Notes: generated by a model not told the origin, from the sequence alone. A stretch of 64,000 nucleotides of DNA from Streptomyces sp. NBC_01244 (GCF_035987325.1 NZ_CP108488.1:4402001-4466000), one strand, 5' to 3'. Positions 21,258-29,891 are shown, counted from the stretch's first letter. Program-made: numbers and translations.

Positions 21258-21284
21258 TTAGCACTCGACCCCCCCGAGTGCAAG
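21258..21284. promoter_or_regulatory. CIRCE element 2, degenerate right arm
   Basis: TTAGCACTC-N9-GAGTGCAAG: the left arm is perfect and the right differs at two positions. The spacer contains a run of seven C. It lies nine bases from CIRCE 1, giving a tandem pair. Confidence 0.75.
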
Positions 21285-21344
21285 CGGCTTCGGGCAACCC
21301 GGGATGAACAGCCAGGCGCGCCAAGGGCGCCGGAGCCGCCACGC

Positions 21345-21386
21345 ACGAGGGGCCCGCATCCCGTGTCCAGGATGTGGGCCCCTCGT
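21345..21386 (-). terminator. Terminator after the cold-shock gene
   Basis: 17-base stem (ACGAGGGGCCCGCATCC against GGATGTGGGCCCCTCGT, one G-T pair) with an 8-base loop, about 75 bases after the csp stop. Confidence 0.8.
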
Positions 21387-21460
21387 ACATATGCCGTTGT
21401 GCCGTCGTACGCGGCCGCCGTGCGTGGCCCCGTACGTGTCGGTGGTCGATCGCGGTCGGA

Positions 21461-21667
21461 CTAGCCGGCGGCGAGCTTGACCATGTCCGCCTGCGGACCC
21501 TTCTGGCCCTGCGAGATCTCGAACTCGACCCGCTGACCCTCTTCAAGGGTGCGGTACCCGTCCATCTGGATGGCGCTGTAGTGGACGAACACATCCGCAC
21601 CACCGTCGACCGCGATGAAGCCGTAGCCCTTCTCCGCGTTGAACCACTTGACGGTGCCCTGAGCCAT
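21461..21667 (-). CDS. CspA-family cold-shock protein
   Basis: 68 residues, a single cold-shock domain: [21 protein letters not shown] with RNP-1 (KGYGFI), and [10 protein letters not shown] with RNP-2 (VFVHY), ending LAAG. It binds single-stranded RNA/DNA and acts as an RNA chaperone. Start ATG at 21667 follows AGGGGAGTT. Followed by a strong terminator. The region upstream is AT-richer than its surroundings, as expected for a long csp leader and promoter. Confidence 0.95.
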   Translation of the reverse strand: MAQGTVKWFNAEKGYGFIAVDGGADVFVHYSAIQMDGYRTLEEGQRVEFEISQGQKGPQADMVKLAAG

Positions 21668-22000
21668 GCCTAACTCCCCTATTACTGGCCCTTGCGCAGG
21701 ACCGCACTTCGCGGTCCCGGGTCAGAACTTGCGCCGGAACGCCTCGACCGGGGCTGAATGTATCCGCACCGCTGCTGTCTGCAACAGGTCATTCCGACGA
21801 GAATTCTGGACACGGCAAAAGATTGAAATAAGGTGAAAACCCAGAATATTCCAGGGCAACTCGGGCCGGACAAACCACGCCAACGACCCATAGCGCACTT
21901 GCATGTTGACTCAATGTCAACCCTCTCGCGGCCCGCTCATATGCGGCGGGCAAGAACAGCGGAGGGGACTTCCCCAACTCTACCGCGCCCAACCCAGCAG
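21668..22000. other. AT-richer leader/promoter region of the cold-shock gene
   Basis: Stretch without a supported gene. Contains clearly AT-rich patches for this genome (for example AAGATTGAAATAAGGTG at about 21820), fitting a promoter and a long 5' leader read leftward. No further repeats recognised. Confidence 0.45.
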
Positions 22001-22036
22001 AATTGCCCCCTCCGTTTGGTAACGGAGGGGGCAATT
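22001..22036 (-). terminator. Terminator after the MoaD/ThiS gene
   Basis: Perfect 16-base stem (AATTGCCCCCTCCGTT and its complement) with loop TGGT, flanked by T-rich sequence, 37 bases past the stop of the sulfur-carrier gene. Confidence 0.88.
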
Positions 22037-22072
22037 CAGTTTCTACGAGGTCTCGCGCACGCCGTACGGGGC

Positions 22073-22351
22073 TCAGCAGCCGCCCGCGACGGCCGGAATG
22101 ATCGAGATACCGGCGCCGTCCGGAGTGGACGTCTGCAGCCCGCCCTCGAAGCGCACGTCGTCGTCGTTCACGTAGACGTTGACGAACCGGCGCAGCTTGC
22201 CCTGGTCGTCCAAGACGCGCGCGGCGATGCCGGGGTGGCTGGTCTCCAGGGACTGGATGACCTCTTCGAGGGTCGCGCCCTCGGCGGAGACCTCGGCCCG
22301 GCCGCCGGTGTAGGTGCGCAGGATGGTGGGGATGCGGACGTTGACGCTCAT
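22073..22351 (-). CDS. MoaD/ThiS-family sulfur carrier with C-terminal Gly-Gly-Cys
   Basis: 92 residues with a ubiquitin-like fold: MSVNVRIPTILRTYTGG, VLDDQGKLRRFVNVYVNDDD, and ISIIPAVAGGC. Carriers of this type bear sulfur as a C-terminal Gly-Gly thiocarboxylate for cysteine, cofactor or thio-metabolite synthesis. Here one Cys follows GG, so a protease (JAMM type, as for QbsE/CysO-like carriers) would have to trim it before activation. It lies 37 bases downstream of thrC on the same strand and is likely in its operon; the CysO-like carrier next to threonine synthase is a recurring actinobacterial arrangement. Start ATG at 22351; the longer frame overlaps thrC. Confidence 0.88.
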   Translation of the reverse strand: MSVNVRIPTILRTYTGGRAEVSAEGATLEEVIQSLETSHPGIAARVLDDQGKLRRFVNVYVNDDDVRFEGGLQTSTPDGAGISIIPAVAGGC

Positions 22352-22388
22352 GGCGCTACTGCCTTTCCGGTGTGCAGGGAGAAGAGGA

Positions 22389-23696
22389 TCAGGCCAGGTT
22401 GGCGGCGCGGAACGCGTCCAGGCTGGGGCGGATGGTGGCGGTCTGGCCACCACCTTCGGCCACCGCCTCCAGGGTCTTGAGGCCGTCACCGGTGTTCAGG
22501 ACCACGGTGGTCAGCGCGGGGTCGAGCTGCCCGTTCTCGATGAGCTTCTTCGTCACGCCGACGGTCACGCCGCCCGCGGTCTCGGCGAAGATGCCCTCGG
22601 TCTGGGCGAGGAGCTTGATGGCCTCGACGACCTGCTCGTCGTTGACGTCCTCGACGAAGCCGCCGGTCCGGCGCGCGATGTCCAGGACGTACGGGCCGTC
22701 CGCAGGGTTGCCGATGGCCAGCGACTTGGCGATGGTGTTCGGCTTCTGCGGGCGGACCACCTCGTGACCGGCCTTGAAGGCGGTCGAGACGGGCGAGCAG
22801 CCCTCGGCCTGGGCGCCGAAGATCTTGTACGGCTTGTCCTCGACGAGGCCGAGCTTGATCAGCTCCTGCAGGCCCTTGTCGATCTTCGTGAGCTGCGAGC
22901 CGGACGCGATCGGGATGACGATCTGGTCGGGCAGCTGCCAGCCGAGCTGCTCGCAGATCTCGTACGCCAGGGTCTTGGAACCCTCGCCGTAGTACGGGCG
23001 CAGGTTGACGTTGACGAAGCCCCAGCCCTCGCCCAGCGGGTCGCCGATGAGCTCGGAGCAGAAGCGGTTGACGTCGTCGTAGTTGCCCTCGATGCCGACG
23101 AGGTCGCCACCGTAGACACCGGCCATGACGACCTTGCCCTGCTCCAGGTCGTGCGGGATGAACACGCAGGAGCGGAAGCCGGCGCGGGCGGCGGCGGCGC
23201 CGACGGCGCCGGCCAGGTTGCCGGTGGAGGAGCAGGAGAGGGTGGTGAAGCCGAAGGCGCGGGCGGCCTCGACGGCGATGGCCACGACGCGGTCCTTGAA
23301 GGAGTGCGTCGGGTTGCCGGAGTCGTCCTTGACGTAGAGCTTGCCGGTGACGCCGAGCTCCTTGGCCAGGTTGGCCGCGTCCACGAGCTTGGTGAAGCCC
23401 GGGTTCAGGCTCGGCTTGGAGGCCACGTCCGCCGGGACGGGCAGCAGCGGCGCGTAGCGCCAGATGTTGTTCGGGCCGGCCTCGATGGCGGCGCGCAGGG
23501 CTTCCGGGTCGCCCAGCGGCAGGTCGTAGGCGACTTCGAGCGGTCCGAAGCACTCGGCGCAGGCGAAGATCGGGCCGAGCTCGAAGCGGGTACCGCACTC
23601 ACGACAGGAGAGGCCGGTGGCGGGACCGAGATCAACAGAGGCGCCAGAAGCGTTTTCAACGGTTTCGGCAGAGGTTGCGACAGATTGTGCAGCCAT
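22389..23696 (-). CDS. thrC: Threonine synthase
   Basis: 435 residues, PLP-dependent, converts O-phospho-L-homoserine to L-threonine. N-terminal CRECGTRF...CAECF resembles a zinc ribbon (about residues 31-50). The Schiff-base lysine is in GNPTHSFKDRV (near 120), the PLP-phosphate loop is SSTGNLAGAVGAAAARAG, and IASGSQLTKI follows. The ATG at 23696 is the start with family-like N-terminus (MAAQSVATS); the longer frame to 23744 runs into the leader. A SAM-I-like riboswitch precedes it, coupling threonine synthesis to the methionine branch that shares its substrate. Confidence 0.93.
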   Translation of the reverse strand: MAAQSVATSAETVENASGASVDLGPATGLSCRECGTRFELGPIFACAECFGPLEVAYDLPLGDPEALRAAIEAGPNNIWRYAPLLPVPADVASKPSLNPGFTKLVDAANLAKELGVTGKLYVKDDSGNPTHSFKDRVVAIAVEAARAFGFTTLSCSSTGNLAGAVGAAAARAGFRSCVFIPHDLEQGKVVMAGVYGGDLVGIEGNYDDVNRFCSELIGDPLGEGWGFVNVNLRPYYGEGSKTLAYEICEQLGWQLPDQIVIPIASGSQLTKIDKGLQELIKLGLVEDKPYKIFGAQAEGCSPVSTAFKAGHEVVRPQKPNTIAKSLAIGNPADGPYVLDIARRTGGFVEDVNDEQVVEAIKLLAQTEGIFAETAGGVTVGVTKKLIENGQLDPALTTVVLNTGDGLKTLEAVAEGGGQTATIRPSLDAFRAANLA

Positions 23697-23739
23697 GATG
23701 GCGAGGCCCTTTCTCCTCATCTTCCCCATGGCGCACTTC

Positions 23740-23882
23740 GCCATGAGACGGAATTGGCACCTTCCCTAGCCGGGGACCTCGCTGGCGGCGCTGGTGTGCG
23801 CGATCGCGAGAACCGACTGGAGGGTTGCCGGGGCTTCAACGGGCCGTGTCCCTCTGCCCCTCTGGATGAGCGGTATGGCACC
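23740..23882 (-). ncRNA. SAM-I (S-box)-like riboswitch upstream of thrC
   Basis: On the minus strand the S-box core appears in order: CTCATCCAGAGGGGCAGAGG, GGGAC, GGCCCG, TGAAGCC, GGCAACCCTCC, then after a variable stem GGTGCCAATTCC. These match the conserved SAM-I aptamer positions. The 5' P1 strand CTCATC (23865-23870) can pair with GATGAG at 23716-23721, which abuts the purine-rich ribosome region of thrC, with a 7-base-pair hairpin (CATGGCG/CGCCATG) between. No U-tract terminator is seen, so control is probably translational. Identification from conserved blocks; folding not computed. Confidence 0.8.
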
Positions 23883-24070
23883 GGCACACGCGCTCTGTGG
23901 CGCGCCGGTGCGTTTGTACGCGGGGACCCCCGGCATGCGGTGGACCTTCGCGTTGTTCAAGACTGTAACCGAAGGCCCGGGTGGTTGAGACAGCCGTCCG
24001 AACCGCGAGATGGATCACATTTCGGTCCAAACCAGTGATGAACCCAATGATGAACCAGGGAGTGCTGAAG

Positions 24071-25057
24071 GTGCTGGAAGAGGTGGAGCGCTGGCTGGCA
24101 GACCGCTCCTGGTCAGCCGCCGACCGACCGCTCGGCCAGCTGCTTTCGGCCAAGCGGGCAGCGGGCACCACGGTGAGCGTGGTGCTGCCGGCGCTGAACG
24201 AGGAGGCGACGGTCGGCGAGATCGTCGAAGTCATCCGGCGCGATCTGATCGAGGGCCTGCCGGTGCCCCTGGTGGACGAGCTCGTCGTGATCGACTCGGG
24301 CTCCACGGACCGCACCGCGGAGGTCGCGGCCAAGGCCGGGGCCCGGGTGGTGCACCGCGACGAGGTCCTGCGGCGGATCCCGGCGCTGCCCGGCAAGGGC
24401 GAGGTGCTGTGGCGCTCGCTGCTCGCCACCAGCGGCGACATCGTCTGCTTCGTGGACGCCGACCTGCGCGATTTCTCGGCGACCTTCGTCTCGGGGATCG
24501 TCGGCCCGCTGCTGACCGATCCGGACGTGCGGTTCGTCAAGGCCATGTACGACCGGCCCCTCGGCCAGGAGTTCGGCGACCCGTACGCCCCGGCCTCCGC
24601 CAAGGCCCACGGCCAGGGCGGCCGGGTCACGGAGCTGGTGGCCCGTCCCCTGCTCAACCTGCACTGGCCGCAGCTGGCCGGCTTCGTCCAGCCGCTGGGC
24701 GGTGAGTACGCCGTACGCCGCGAGCTGCTGGAGCGGCTGCCGTTCCCCGTGGGGTACGGCGTCGAGCTGGGCCTGCTGGTGGACGCGCTGCACGCGGCCG
24801 GGCTGGACGCCCTGGCCCAGGTCGACGTGGGCGTACGGCTGCACCGCCACCAGGACGGCCAGGCGCTGGGGCGGATGGCCGCGGCGATCTACCGCACGGC
24901 GCAGGTCAGGCTCTCGCGCGGGCACCTCGTACGCCCGGAGCTGACGCAGTTCGAGCGGGGCCCGGAGGGGTTCGTACCGCACACTTACGCCGTGGACACC
25001 GAGGAGCGGCCGCCGATGATCGACATCGAGGAGTACGCGCGCCGCCGCGTGGCGTAA
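24071..25057 (+). CDS. gpgS: Glucosyl-3-phosphoglycerate synthase
   Basis: 328 residues, GT-A retaining glycosyltransferase (GT81). Motifs: VSVVLPALNEEATVGEIV, VIDSGSTDRT, FVDADLRDFS with the metal-binding DxD, and GRVTELVARPLLNLHWPQLAGFVQPLGGEYA. Transfers glucose from a nucleotide sugar to 3-phosphoglycerate, toward glucosylglycerate, a compatible solute and precursor of methylglucose polysaccharides. The frame opens at 23981, but GTG at 24071 has GGGAG eight bases upstream and gives the usual N-terminus (VLEEVERWLADRSW). Next to trehalose genes, fitting an osmolyte module. Confidence 0.85.
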   Translation: MLEEVERWLADRSWSAADRPLGQLLSAKRAAGTTVSVVLPALNEEATVGEIVEVIRRDLIEGLPVPLVDELVVIDSGSTDRTAEVAAKAGARVVHRDEVLRRIPALPGKGEVLWRSLLATSGDIVCFVDADLRDFSATFVSGIVGPLLTDPDVRFVKAMYDRPLGQEFGDPYAPASAKAHGQGGRVTELVARPLLNLHWPQLAGFVQPLGGEYAVRRELLERLPFPVGYGVELGLLVDALHAAGLDALAQVDVGVRLHRHQDGQALGRMAAAIYRTAQVRLSRGHLVRPELTQFERGPEGFVPHTYAVDTEERPPMIDIEEYARRRVA

Positions 25058-25177
25058 CGCCCGAATCGGCTCCCGTCCGCCACGCTCACGGCACCCGGCG
25101 GTGTGGTCTTCCTCTCGGTGCGGCGCGTGCGCGGGCGCTGACGTTTGACCGGACGCGAGGCGGGCTAGGTTCGCCGC

Positions 25178-26638
25178 ATGGCTTCCCAGGTGCTCGTCGC
25201 CGCGAATCGCGGCCCCCTCTCGTACGCCCTCGCCACGGACGGCACGCTCAGTGCCCGCCGTGGCGGGGGCGGCCTCGTTTCCGGCCTCTCCGCCGCCCTC
25301 GCGCAGCAGCCGGAGGCGCTGTGGATCTGCGCGGCCCTGTCCGACGCGGACCGGGAGGCGGTACGGCGGGGAGTCGCCGAGCCAGGCGTACGGATGCTGC
25401 CGATCGACCCGGAGGTCTACGACGGGGCGTACAACGGCATCGCGAACTCGGTGCTGTGGTTCCTCCACCACCACCTGTACGAGATCCCGCGCGAGCCGGT
25501 CTTCGACGCGGAGTTCCGGCGGCAGTGGGGCTCGTACGTCACCTACAACGAGGCCTTCGCGGCGGCGCTGGCGGAGGAGGCGGCCGAGGGGGCGGCGGTC
25601 CTGATCCAGGACTACCACCTGGCCCTGGCCCCCGGAATGCTCCGGGAGCTCCGCCCCGACCTGCGGATCGGGCACTTCACACACACGCCGTGGGCCTCGC
25701 GGGAGTTCCTGGAGATGCTCCCGGCGGACATCCGGAGCCAGTTGGTGTGGGGGATGCTCGGGGCGGACCGGCTGGGCTTCCACACATGGGGGTGGGCCGA
25801 CAACTTCATCGCCGGCGCGAAGCTCGATGACGCGACCGGCATCGCGGACCCCTTCTTCCCCCGGGACGGACAGGCCGGGGTGTGGCACCGCAAGCTGCTC
25901 GCGGACCGCGGGACGTACGGGGAGAAGCGGTTCGCCGCGGTGACCCCCTACCCCCTCGGCGTGGACGGGGACGAGCTGCGCGCGCTCGCGCACCGGCCGG
26001 AGGTGGACGACAAGCTGGCGGCGCTGCGGGCGGAGGTCGGCGGGCTGAAGACGATCGTCCGGGTGGACCGCACGGAGCTGTCGAAGAACATCCTGCGGGG
26101 GCTGCTGGCGTACCGGGAGCTGCTGGTCACGCACCCCGAGTGGCGGGAGCGGGTGGTCCACCTGGCCTCCGCGTACCCCTCCCGGCAGGACCTGACCGTC
26201 TACCGGCAGTACACCGAGTCGGTGCGGGAGCTGGCGGCCTCGATCAACGCGGAGTTCGGCACGGCCGGCTGGCAGCCGGTACTGGTCTCCGTCGAAGACG
26301 ACTTCGCGCGGTCGCTGGCGGCGTACCGGCTGGCGGACGTGGCGCTGGTCAATCCCGTGCGGGACGGCATGAACCTCGTCGCGAAGGAGATCCCGGTGGT
26401 GTCGGAGGCGGGGTGCGCGCTGGTGCTGTCCACCGGGGCGGGGGCGTACGAGGAGCTCGGGGCGGATGCGCTGACGGTGAACCCGTACGACGTGACGGCG
26501 ACGGCGGAGGCGTTGCACGCCGCCCTGTCCATGCCGGCGGCGGAGCGCGCGGACCGTACGAAACGCCTGGCCGCGGCGTCCACGGCCCTCCCGCCGGCCC
26601 AGTGGCTCACGTCCCAACTGGACGCCCTGCGCACCTGA
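25178..26638 (+). CDS. otsA: Trehalose-6-phosphate synthase (GT20)
   Basis: 486 residues. N-terminal LVAANRGPLSY with glucose-phosphate-binding NRGP, RRGGGGLVSGL, the LIQDYHLALAP donor/acceptor motif, HFTHTPWASREFLEMLP, and VRVDRTELSKNIL followed by ALVNPVRDGMNLVAKE. It makes trehalose 6-phosphate from a nucleotide-glucose and glucose 6-phosphate. The key residues are intact; FTHTPW replaces the commoner FLHIPF, as in other Streptomyces-type enzymes. Partner phosphatase OtsB lies convergently 435 bases downstream. Confidence 0.92.
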   Translation: MASQVLVAANRGPLSYALATDGTLSARRGGGGLVSGLSAALAQQPEALWICAALSDADREAVRRGVAEPGVRMLPIDPEVYDGAYNGIANSVLWFLHHHLYEIPREPVFDAEFRRQWGSYVTYNEAFAAALAEEAAEGAAVLIQDYHLALAPGMLRELRPDLRIGHFTHTPWASREFLEMLPADIRSQLVWGMLGADRLGFHTWGWADNFIAGAKLDDATGIADPFFPRDGQAGVWHRKLLADRGTYGEKRFAAVTPYPLGVDGDELRALAHRPEVDDKLAALRAEVGGLKTIVRVDRTELSKNILRGLLAYRELLVTHPEWRERVVHLASAYPSRQDLTVYRQYTESVRELAASINAEFGTAGWQPVLVSVEDDFARSLAAYRLADVALVNPVRDGMNLVAKEIPVVSEAGCALVLSTGAGAYEELGADALTVNPYDVTATAEALHAALSMPAAERADRTKRLAAASTALPPAQWLTSQLDALRT

Positions 26639-26639
26639 C

Positions 26640-27072
26640 CGCGCCCCCGCCCGGGGCGAACCCCCGCAGCAACCCGCACCGCTGCGCGAGGCCAGGTCCC
26701 CACGGCGCCCCTCACCGCTACCCGGGCAAAGCCCCCACGGCGCCCCTCAGCGCTGCGCGGGCAAAGCCCCCGCTGCGACCCTCGCCGCTGCGCGGGGCAA
26801 AGTCCCCTACCCGCCCTTCCACCGTTCCCCGGGCTGCGCCCGGACCCCTCCTGGGGCTCCGCCCCAGACCCCGCTCCTCAAACGCCGGAGGGGCTGGAAT
26901 TGCCGCTGCGCGGCAACCCAGCACGCCGGCCCATCCCAGCCTCGCCTGCGTTTGAGGCGCGGGTCTGGGCGGAGCCCGGGGAACGGTAGAAGGGTGGGTA
27001 GGGGACGGCCCCGCAGGGCACCGAGCCGCACCCGCCCACCGGGCACGCAGGCACGCTGGCACGCGTCAAAGA
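26640..27072. repeat. Repeat-rich intergenic block: dispersed repeat copies B and B-prime
   Basis: Between convergent otsA and otsB. 26670-26800 holds about three imperfect copies of a roughly 40-base unit (CCCCACGGCGCCCCTCA followed by GGGCAAAG). 26801-26910 is dispersed repeat copy B (TCCCCTACCCGCCCTTCCAC, CTCAAACGCCGGAGGGGCTGG), and 26943-27020 an inverted partial copy, so the two can pair into a long stem. Confidence 0.7.
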
Positions 27073-27921
27073 CTAGGCACGCACGGCCCCGGCCAACGCC
27101 GCCAGGAAGGCGACGACCTCCGACGGACCGGACAGCGTCAGGTCCGCTCGGGAGGCGAGTTCCGGAACCTCCGCGGAGCCACTGCACAGCAGCAGCCCCG
27201 GCATGCCCCCCGCCCGCAGCTTCTCCACCGCCGAGTACGCCGCGAGGTCCCCCAAGTCGTCCCCGGCGTAGAGCACGGCCTGCGCCCCCACCTCCGCGAG
27301 GTACTCCGTGAGGGCGACGCCCTTGTCCATCCCCGGCGGCCGCAGCTCCAGTACGGCCCGGCCCGGTTCGACCATCAGGCCGTGCCGGGCCGCCAGCCCC
27401 GCCAGGGGCTCGCGCAGGGCCGCGAAGGCCGCTTCCGGGTCGGCCGCGCGGCGGGTGTGGACGGCCAGCGCCTGGCCCTTCTCCTCGATCCAGGTCCCGC
27501 GCCACGCGCCGATCGCGTCCAGGAACCCGGGCAGCTCCGCCCGGACCGCCGCCACCCCCGGATGCTCGGCCGGAGCGTGCACGATGCCGCTCACGGCATC
27601 CCATCGCTCGGCCCCGTAGTGCCCGAGCACCACCAGGTGTTCGAGTCCCGGGACCCCGGCGAAGCCCCCGTAGCGGACGGCGACCCCGGCCGGCCGGCCG
27701 GTGACGACCGCGATGGAGCCGACCTCGGGGGCGAGGGCGGCGAGCGCGGGGACGGCTCCGGGGTGGGCGCGTGCCTGGTCGGGGTCGGGGACGATGTCGG
27801 CGAGGGTGCCGTCGAAGTCGAGGGCGACGACGGAGCGGCGCGGTGCGCGGAGGAGGGCTTCGAGTCCCTCGCGTCCGGCGGTGGTGACGGGCATCGGCAG
27901 ATCGTGCGGATGGCTCCCCAT
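27073..27921 (-). CDS. otsB: Trehalose-6-phosphate phosphatase (HAD)
   Basis: 282 residues, HAD-superfamily phosphatase. Motif I VALDFDGTLADI holds the nucleophile Asp and acid Asp, motif II is VVTGR, K in PPGMDKGVAL, and motif IV YAGDDLGDLAAY. The T6PP cap is present (GHYGAERWD, EEKGQALAVHTRRA). Hydrolyses trehalose 6-phosphate to trehalose, completing the OtsAB route. Two possible starts, MGSHPHDL (27921) and MPVTTAG (27894); either keeps all motifs. Confidence 0.92.
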   Translation of the reverse strand: MGSHPHDLPMPVTTAGREGLEALLRAPRRSVVALDFDGTLADIVPDPDQARAHPGAVPALAALAPEVGSIAVVTGRPAGVAVRYGGFAGVPGLEHLVVLGHYGAERWDAVSGIVHAPAEHPGVAAVRAELPGFLDAIGAWRGTWIEEKGQALAVHTRRAADPEAAFAALREPLAGLAARHGLMVEPGRAVLELRPPGMDKGVALTEYLAEVGAQAVLYAGDDLGDLAAYSAVEKLRAGGMPGLLLCSGSAEVPELASRADLTLSGPSEVVAFLAALAGAVRA

Positions 27922-28043
27922 ACGCTCGACCCTAACGGCCCAGCCGGGCCACGGCTACGGCGCGGTCCACGGCTCCGGCCATGACCCGCTGCGGATCCGC
28001 CACATCCGCCACGGATCCCCCCTGAACCCGCCCGGCCCCGCCG

Positions 28044-28295
28044 CTACCGCCTCGCCCGCTGGGCCTCGCGGATGCGCCGCAGGCGGTTCACGGTGCCCGG
28101 CGCGTGCCGGAGCGCCCTGGGATCGTCCATCAGCGCGTTGAGCAGCTGGTAGTACCGGACCGGGGGCATCCCCAGTCCTTCCCTTATGGCCCGCTCCTTG
28201 GCGCCCGGCCCGGGCCAGGTGCGCCCTTCGTAGGCCAGTACGGCCGCCTCGTCGGCGCTCAGCGCGGCAGGCGGCCTCTCGTCCGCGTCCGTCAT
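28044..28295 (-). CDS. DUF3263 domain small protein
   Basis: 83 residues. LSADEAAVLAYEGRTWPGPGAKERAIREGLGMPPVRYYQLLNALMDDP is the DUF3263 pattern (given here only as GAKERAIREGLGMPPVRYYQ): a helix-turn-helix-like actinobacterial module of unknown function that looks DNA-binding. Arg-rich tail. Lies between otsB and the sugar-binding protein gene. Confidence 0.85.
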   Translation of the reverse strand: MTDADERPPAALSADEAAVLAYEGRTWPGPGAKERAIREGLGMPPVRYYQLLNALMDDPRALRHAPGTVNRLRRIREAQRARR

Positions 28296-28353
28296 ACGGC
28301 CAGATTAACTCCGCCCTACGACAGCTACGACAGCCCCCGCTCGGCGGCCCGGA

Positions 28354-29670
28354 TCAGCGGGAGTCCGCCTTGCGCGCCATCTCCGTGAGATCCGCGAGGG
28401 TCTTCTCGGGCTGTCCCCCCGGCTGTACGGCCTTGCCGATGTTCTTCTTGACGTCCTCGCTCACGGCCGACCAGGACTTCTTGCCCACCGGGTACAGCCG
28501 CGCGTTGGGCAGTGCGTGCAGGAAGGTCTTCAGCTCCGCCGAGGAGGCGCCCGTAGAGGCGTCCATGGCCCGGGAGCCGCTGGTGGTGACCGGGAGCAGG
28601 TCGTACTTCTCGGTGAAGGCCGTCACGTTGTTCGCCTCGTACAGGAAGTCCAGGAACTTCCCGGACTGCATCTGGTGGCCGGTCTTGAAGGCCATCACCC
28701 AGTCGGCGACGCCCATCGTCGGGTGGGGCACCCCGTCGGAGGTCGGCATGGGCGTCATGCCGTACCGCACGCCCTTGGCGGCGGCCTGCTTGAGCAGGGT
28801 CGGGTGCCCGTTGAGCATGCCGACCTCGCCGCGCGCGAAGGAGTCGAAGGCGGCCTGGCGGTCCAGCTTGGCCGGTTCGACGGGGCCGGTCAGGCCCGCG
28901 CCGACCAGCTTGTCGCGCAGGAACTCCAGGGTCTTGACGTTGGCCGGGGAGTCGATCGCGTACGCGTCCTCGTTGTCGGCGTAGCCTCCGCCGCCCGCGA
29001 GGAGCCACTGCATGGTCTCGGCCTGCGCCTCCTCGCGGCCCAGGGGCAGCGCGAAGGGCGTCGGGACTCCGTCCGCCTTGAGCTTCTTGGCGGCGGATTC
29101 CAGCTCGGCCCAGCTCTTGGGCTGCCAGGGGGTCTTGCCGTCCTTGGGGATGACTCCGGCGTCGGCGAACAGCTTCTCGTTGTAGAACATCAGCCGGGTG
29201 CTGGCCACGAAGGGCATGCCGTACTGGACGCGCCGGACCTTGCCGGCCTCGGCGAGCGGTTCGAGGAAGTCGGCCTGGGTGTTCACGGAGAGCAGCTCGT
29301 CGGCGGAGTACAGCTTGCCCTCGGCCGCGTAGTCGGCGTAGGCGCCGATCTGGGCGATGTCGGGGGCGTCGCCGGCCTTGACCATCTCGGCGACCTTGGC
29401 GTCGACCTCGGACCAGGAATAGACGTCGACCTGGACCTTGATGCCGGGGTTGCGCTTCTCGAAGGAAGCGGCGAGGTCCTTCCAGTAGGGCTTGGAAGAG
29501 TTTTCCGGTTTGTCCCCGTAGTCGGCCGCCACGACCTTCAGGGTGACCTCGTTGTTCCCGGTGACGCCCGACACGGCGCCGCAACCGGTCAGCGTCACGG
29601 TGGTCAGGCACAGTGCGAGGCCGGACGCGGCGAGGTTCAGCTTTCTGGCCTGGACAGTTCGCGCCTTCAA
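28354..29670 (-). CDS. Carbohydrate ABC transporter substrate-binding lipoprotein
   Basis: 438 residues from a TTG start. Lipobox LTGC at Cys30, then a family-1 extracellular solute-binding protein: VTLKVVAADYGDKPENSSKPYWKDLAASFEKRNPGIKVQVD, DIAQIG and the C-terminal WVMAFKTG...KFLDFLYEANNV. No permease genes adjoin it. The frame runs on to 29883 without a better start; TTG at 29670 directly precedes a basic lipoprotein signal. It lies divergent from nagK with two dre-like sites between, so it probably serves an aminosugar importer energised by MsiK (encoded at 56007). Ligand inferred from context. Confidence 0.87.
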   Translation of the reverse strand: MKARTVQARKLNLAASGLALCLTTVTLTGCGAVSGVTGNNEVTLKVVAADYGDKPENSSKPYWKDLAASFEKRNPGIKVQVDVYSWSEVDAKVAEMVKAGDAPDIAQIGAYADYAAEGKLYSADELLSVNTQADFLEPLAEAGKVRRVQYGMPFVASTRLMFYNEKLFADAGVIPKDGKTPWQPKSWAELESAAKKLKADGVPTPFALPLGREEAQAETMQWLLAGGGGYADNEDAYAIDSPANVKTLEFLRDKLVGAGLTGPVEPAKLDRQAAFDSFARGEVGMLNGHPTLLKQAAAKGVRYGMTPMPTSDGVPHPTMGVADWVMAFKTGHQMQSGKFLDFLYEANNVTAFTEKYDLLPVTTSGSRAMDASTGASSAELKTFLHALPNARLYPVGKKSWSAVSEDVKKNIGKAVQPGGQPEKTLADLTEMARKADSR

Positions 29671-29710
29671 AGTTCTCGTTCCACCCCAGGTTGTTCCGTA
29701 CGATTCGCGT

Positions 29711-29726
29711 AAAGGTCTACACCACT
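29711..29726. promoter_or_regulatory. DasR-like dre site 1
   Basis: Reading leftward, AGTGGTGTAGACCTTT; it fits the dre consensus A(C/G)TGGTCTAGACCA(C/G)T at its core TGGT-TAGACC. About 40 bases upstream of the sugar-binding lipoprotein start. Confidence 0.7.
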
Positions 29727-29769
29727 TTTGAGCCTGGTCAACATCCGGCCCCAAACGTGCACACAGCCT

Positions 29770-29845
29770 GCACGCGCACATGCGTACGGACCCGCACACG
29801 GACCCGCGTGCGGACCCGCGTACGGACCCGTGTACCGGCCCACCC
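29770..29845. repeat. 12-bp tandem repeats upstream of nagK
   Basis: About five degenerate units of GTACGGACCCGC (variants ACACGGACCCGC, GTGCGGACCCGC), between the two dre sites. No coding frame with merit passes through. Confidence 0.6.
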
Positions 29846-29891
29846 GCCGGCGAAGGTCCCGAATTTGTATGGCTACTCAACAATCCCTCCC

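Noticed and set aside
24113..26617. 834-residue minus-strand open frame across gpgS and otsA
   Set aside because: It is antisense to two well-recognised genes, low in complexity, and without homologous motifs; a GC-rich shadow frame.
26639..27072. Truncated transposase or small ORF in the otsA-otsB gap
   Set aside because: Frames there read through inverted repeats with Arg/Pro-rich products and no transposase motif.
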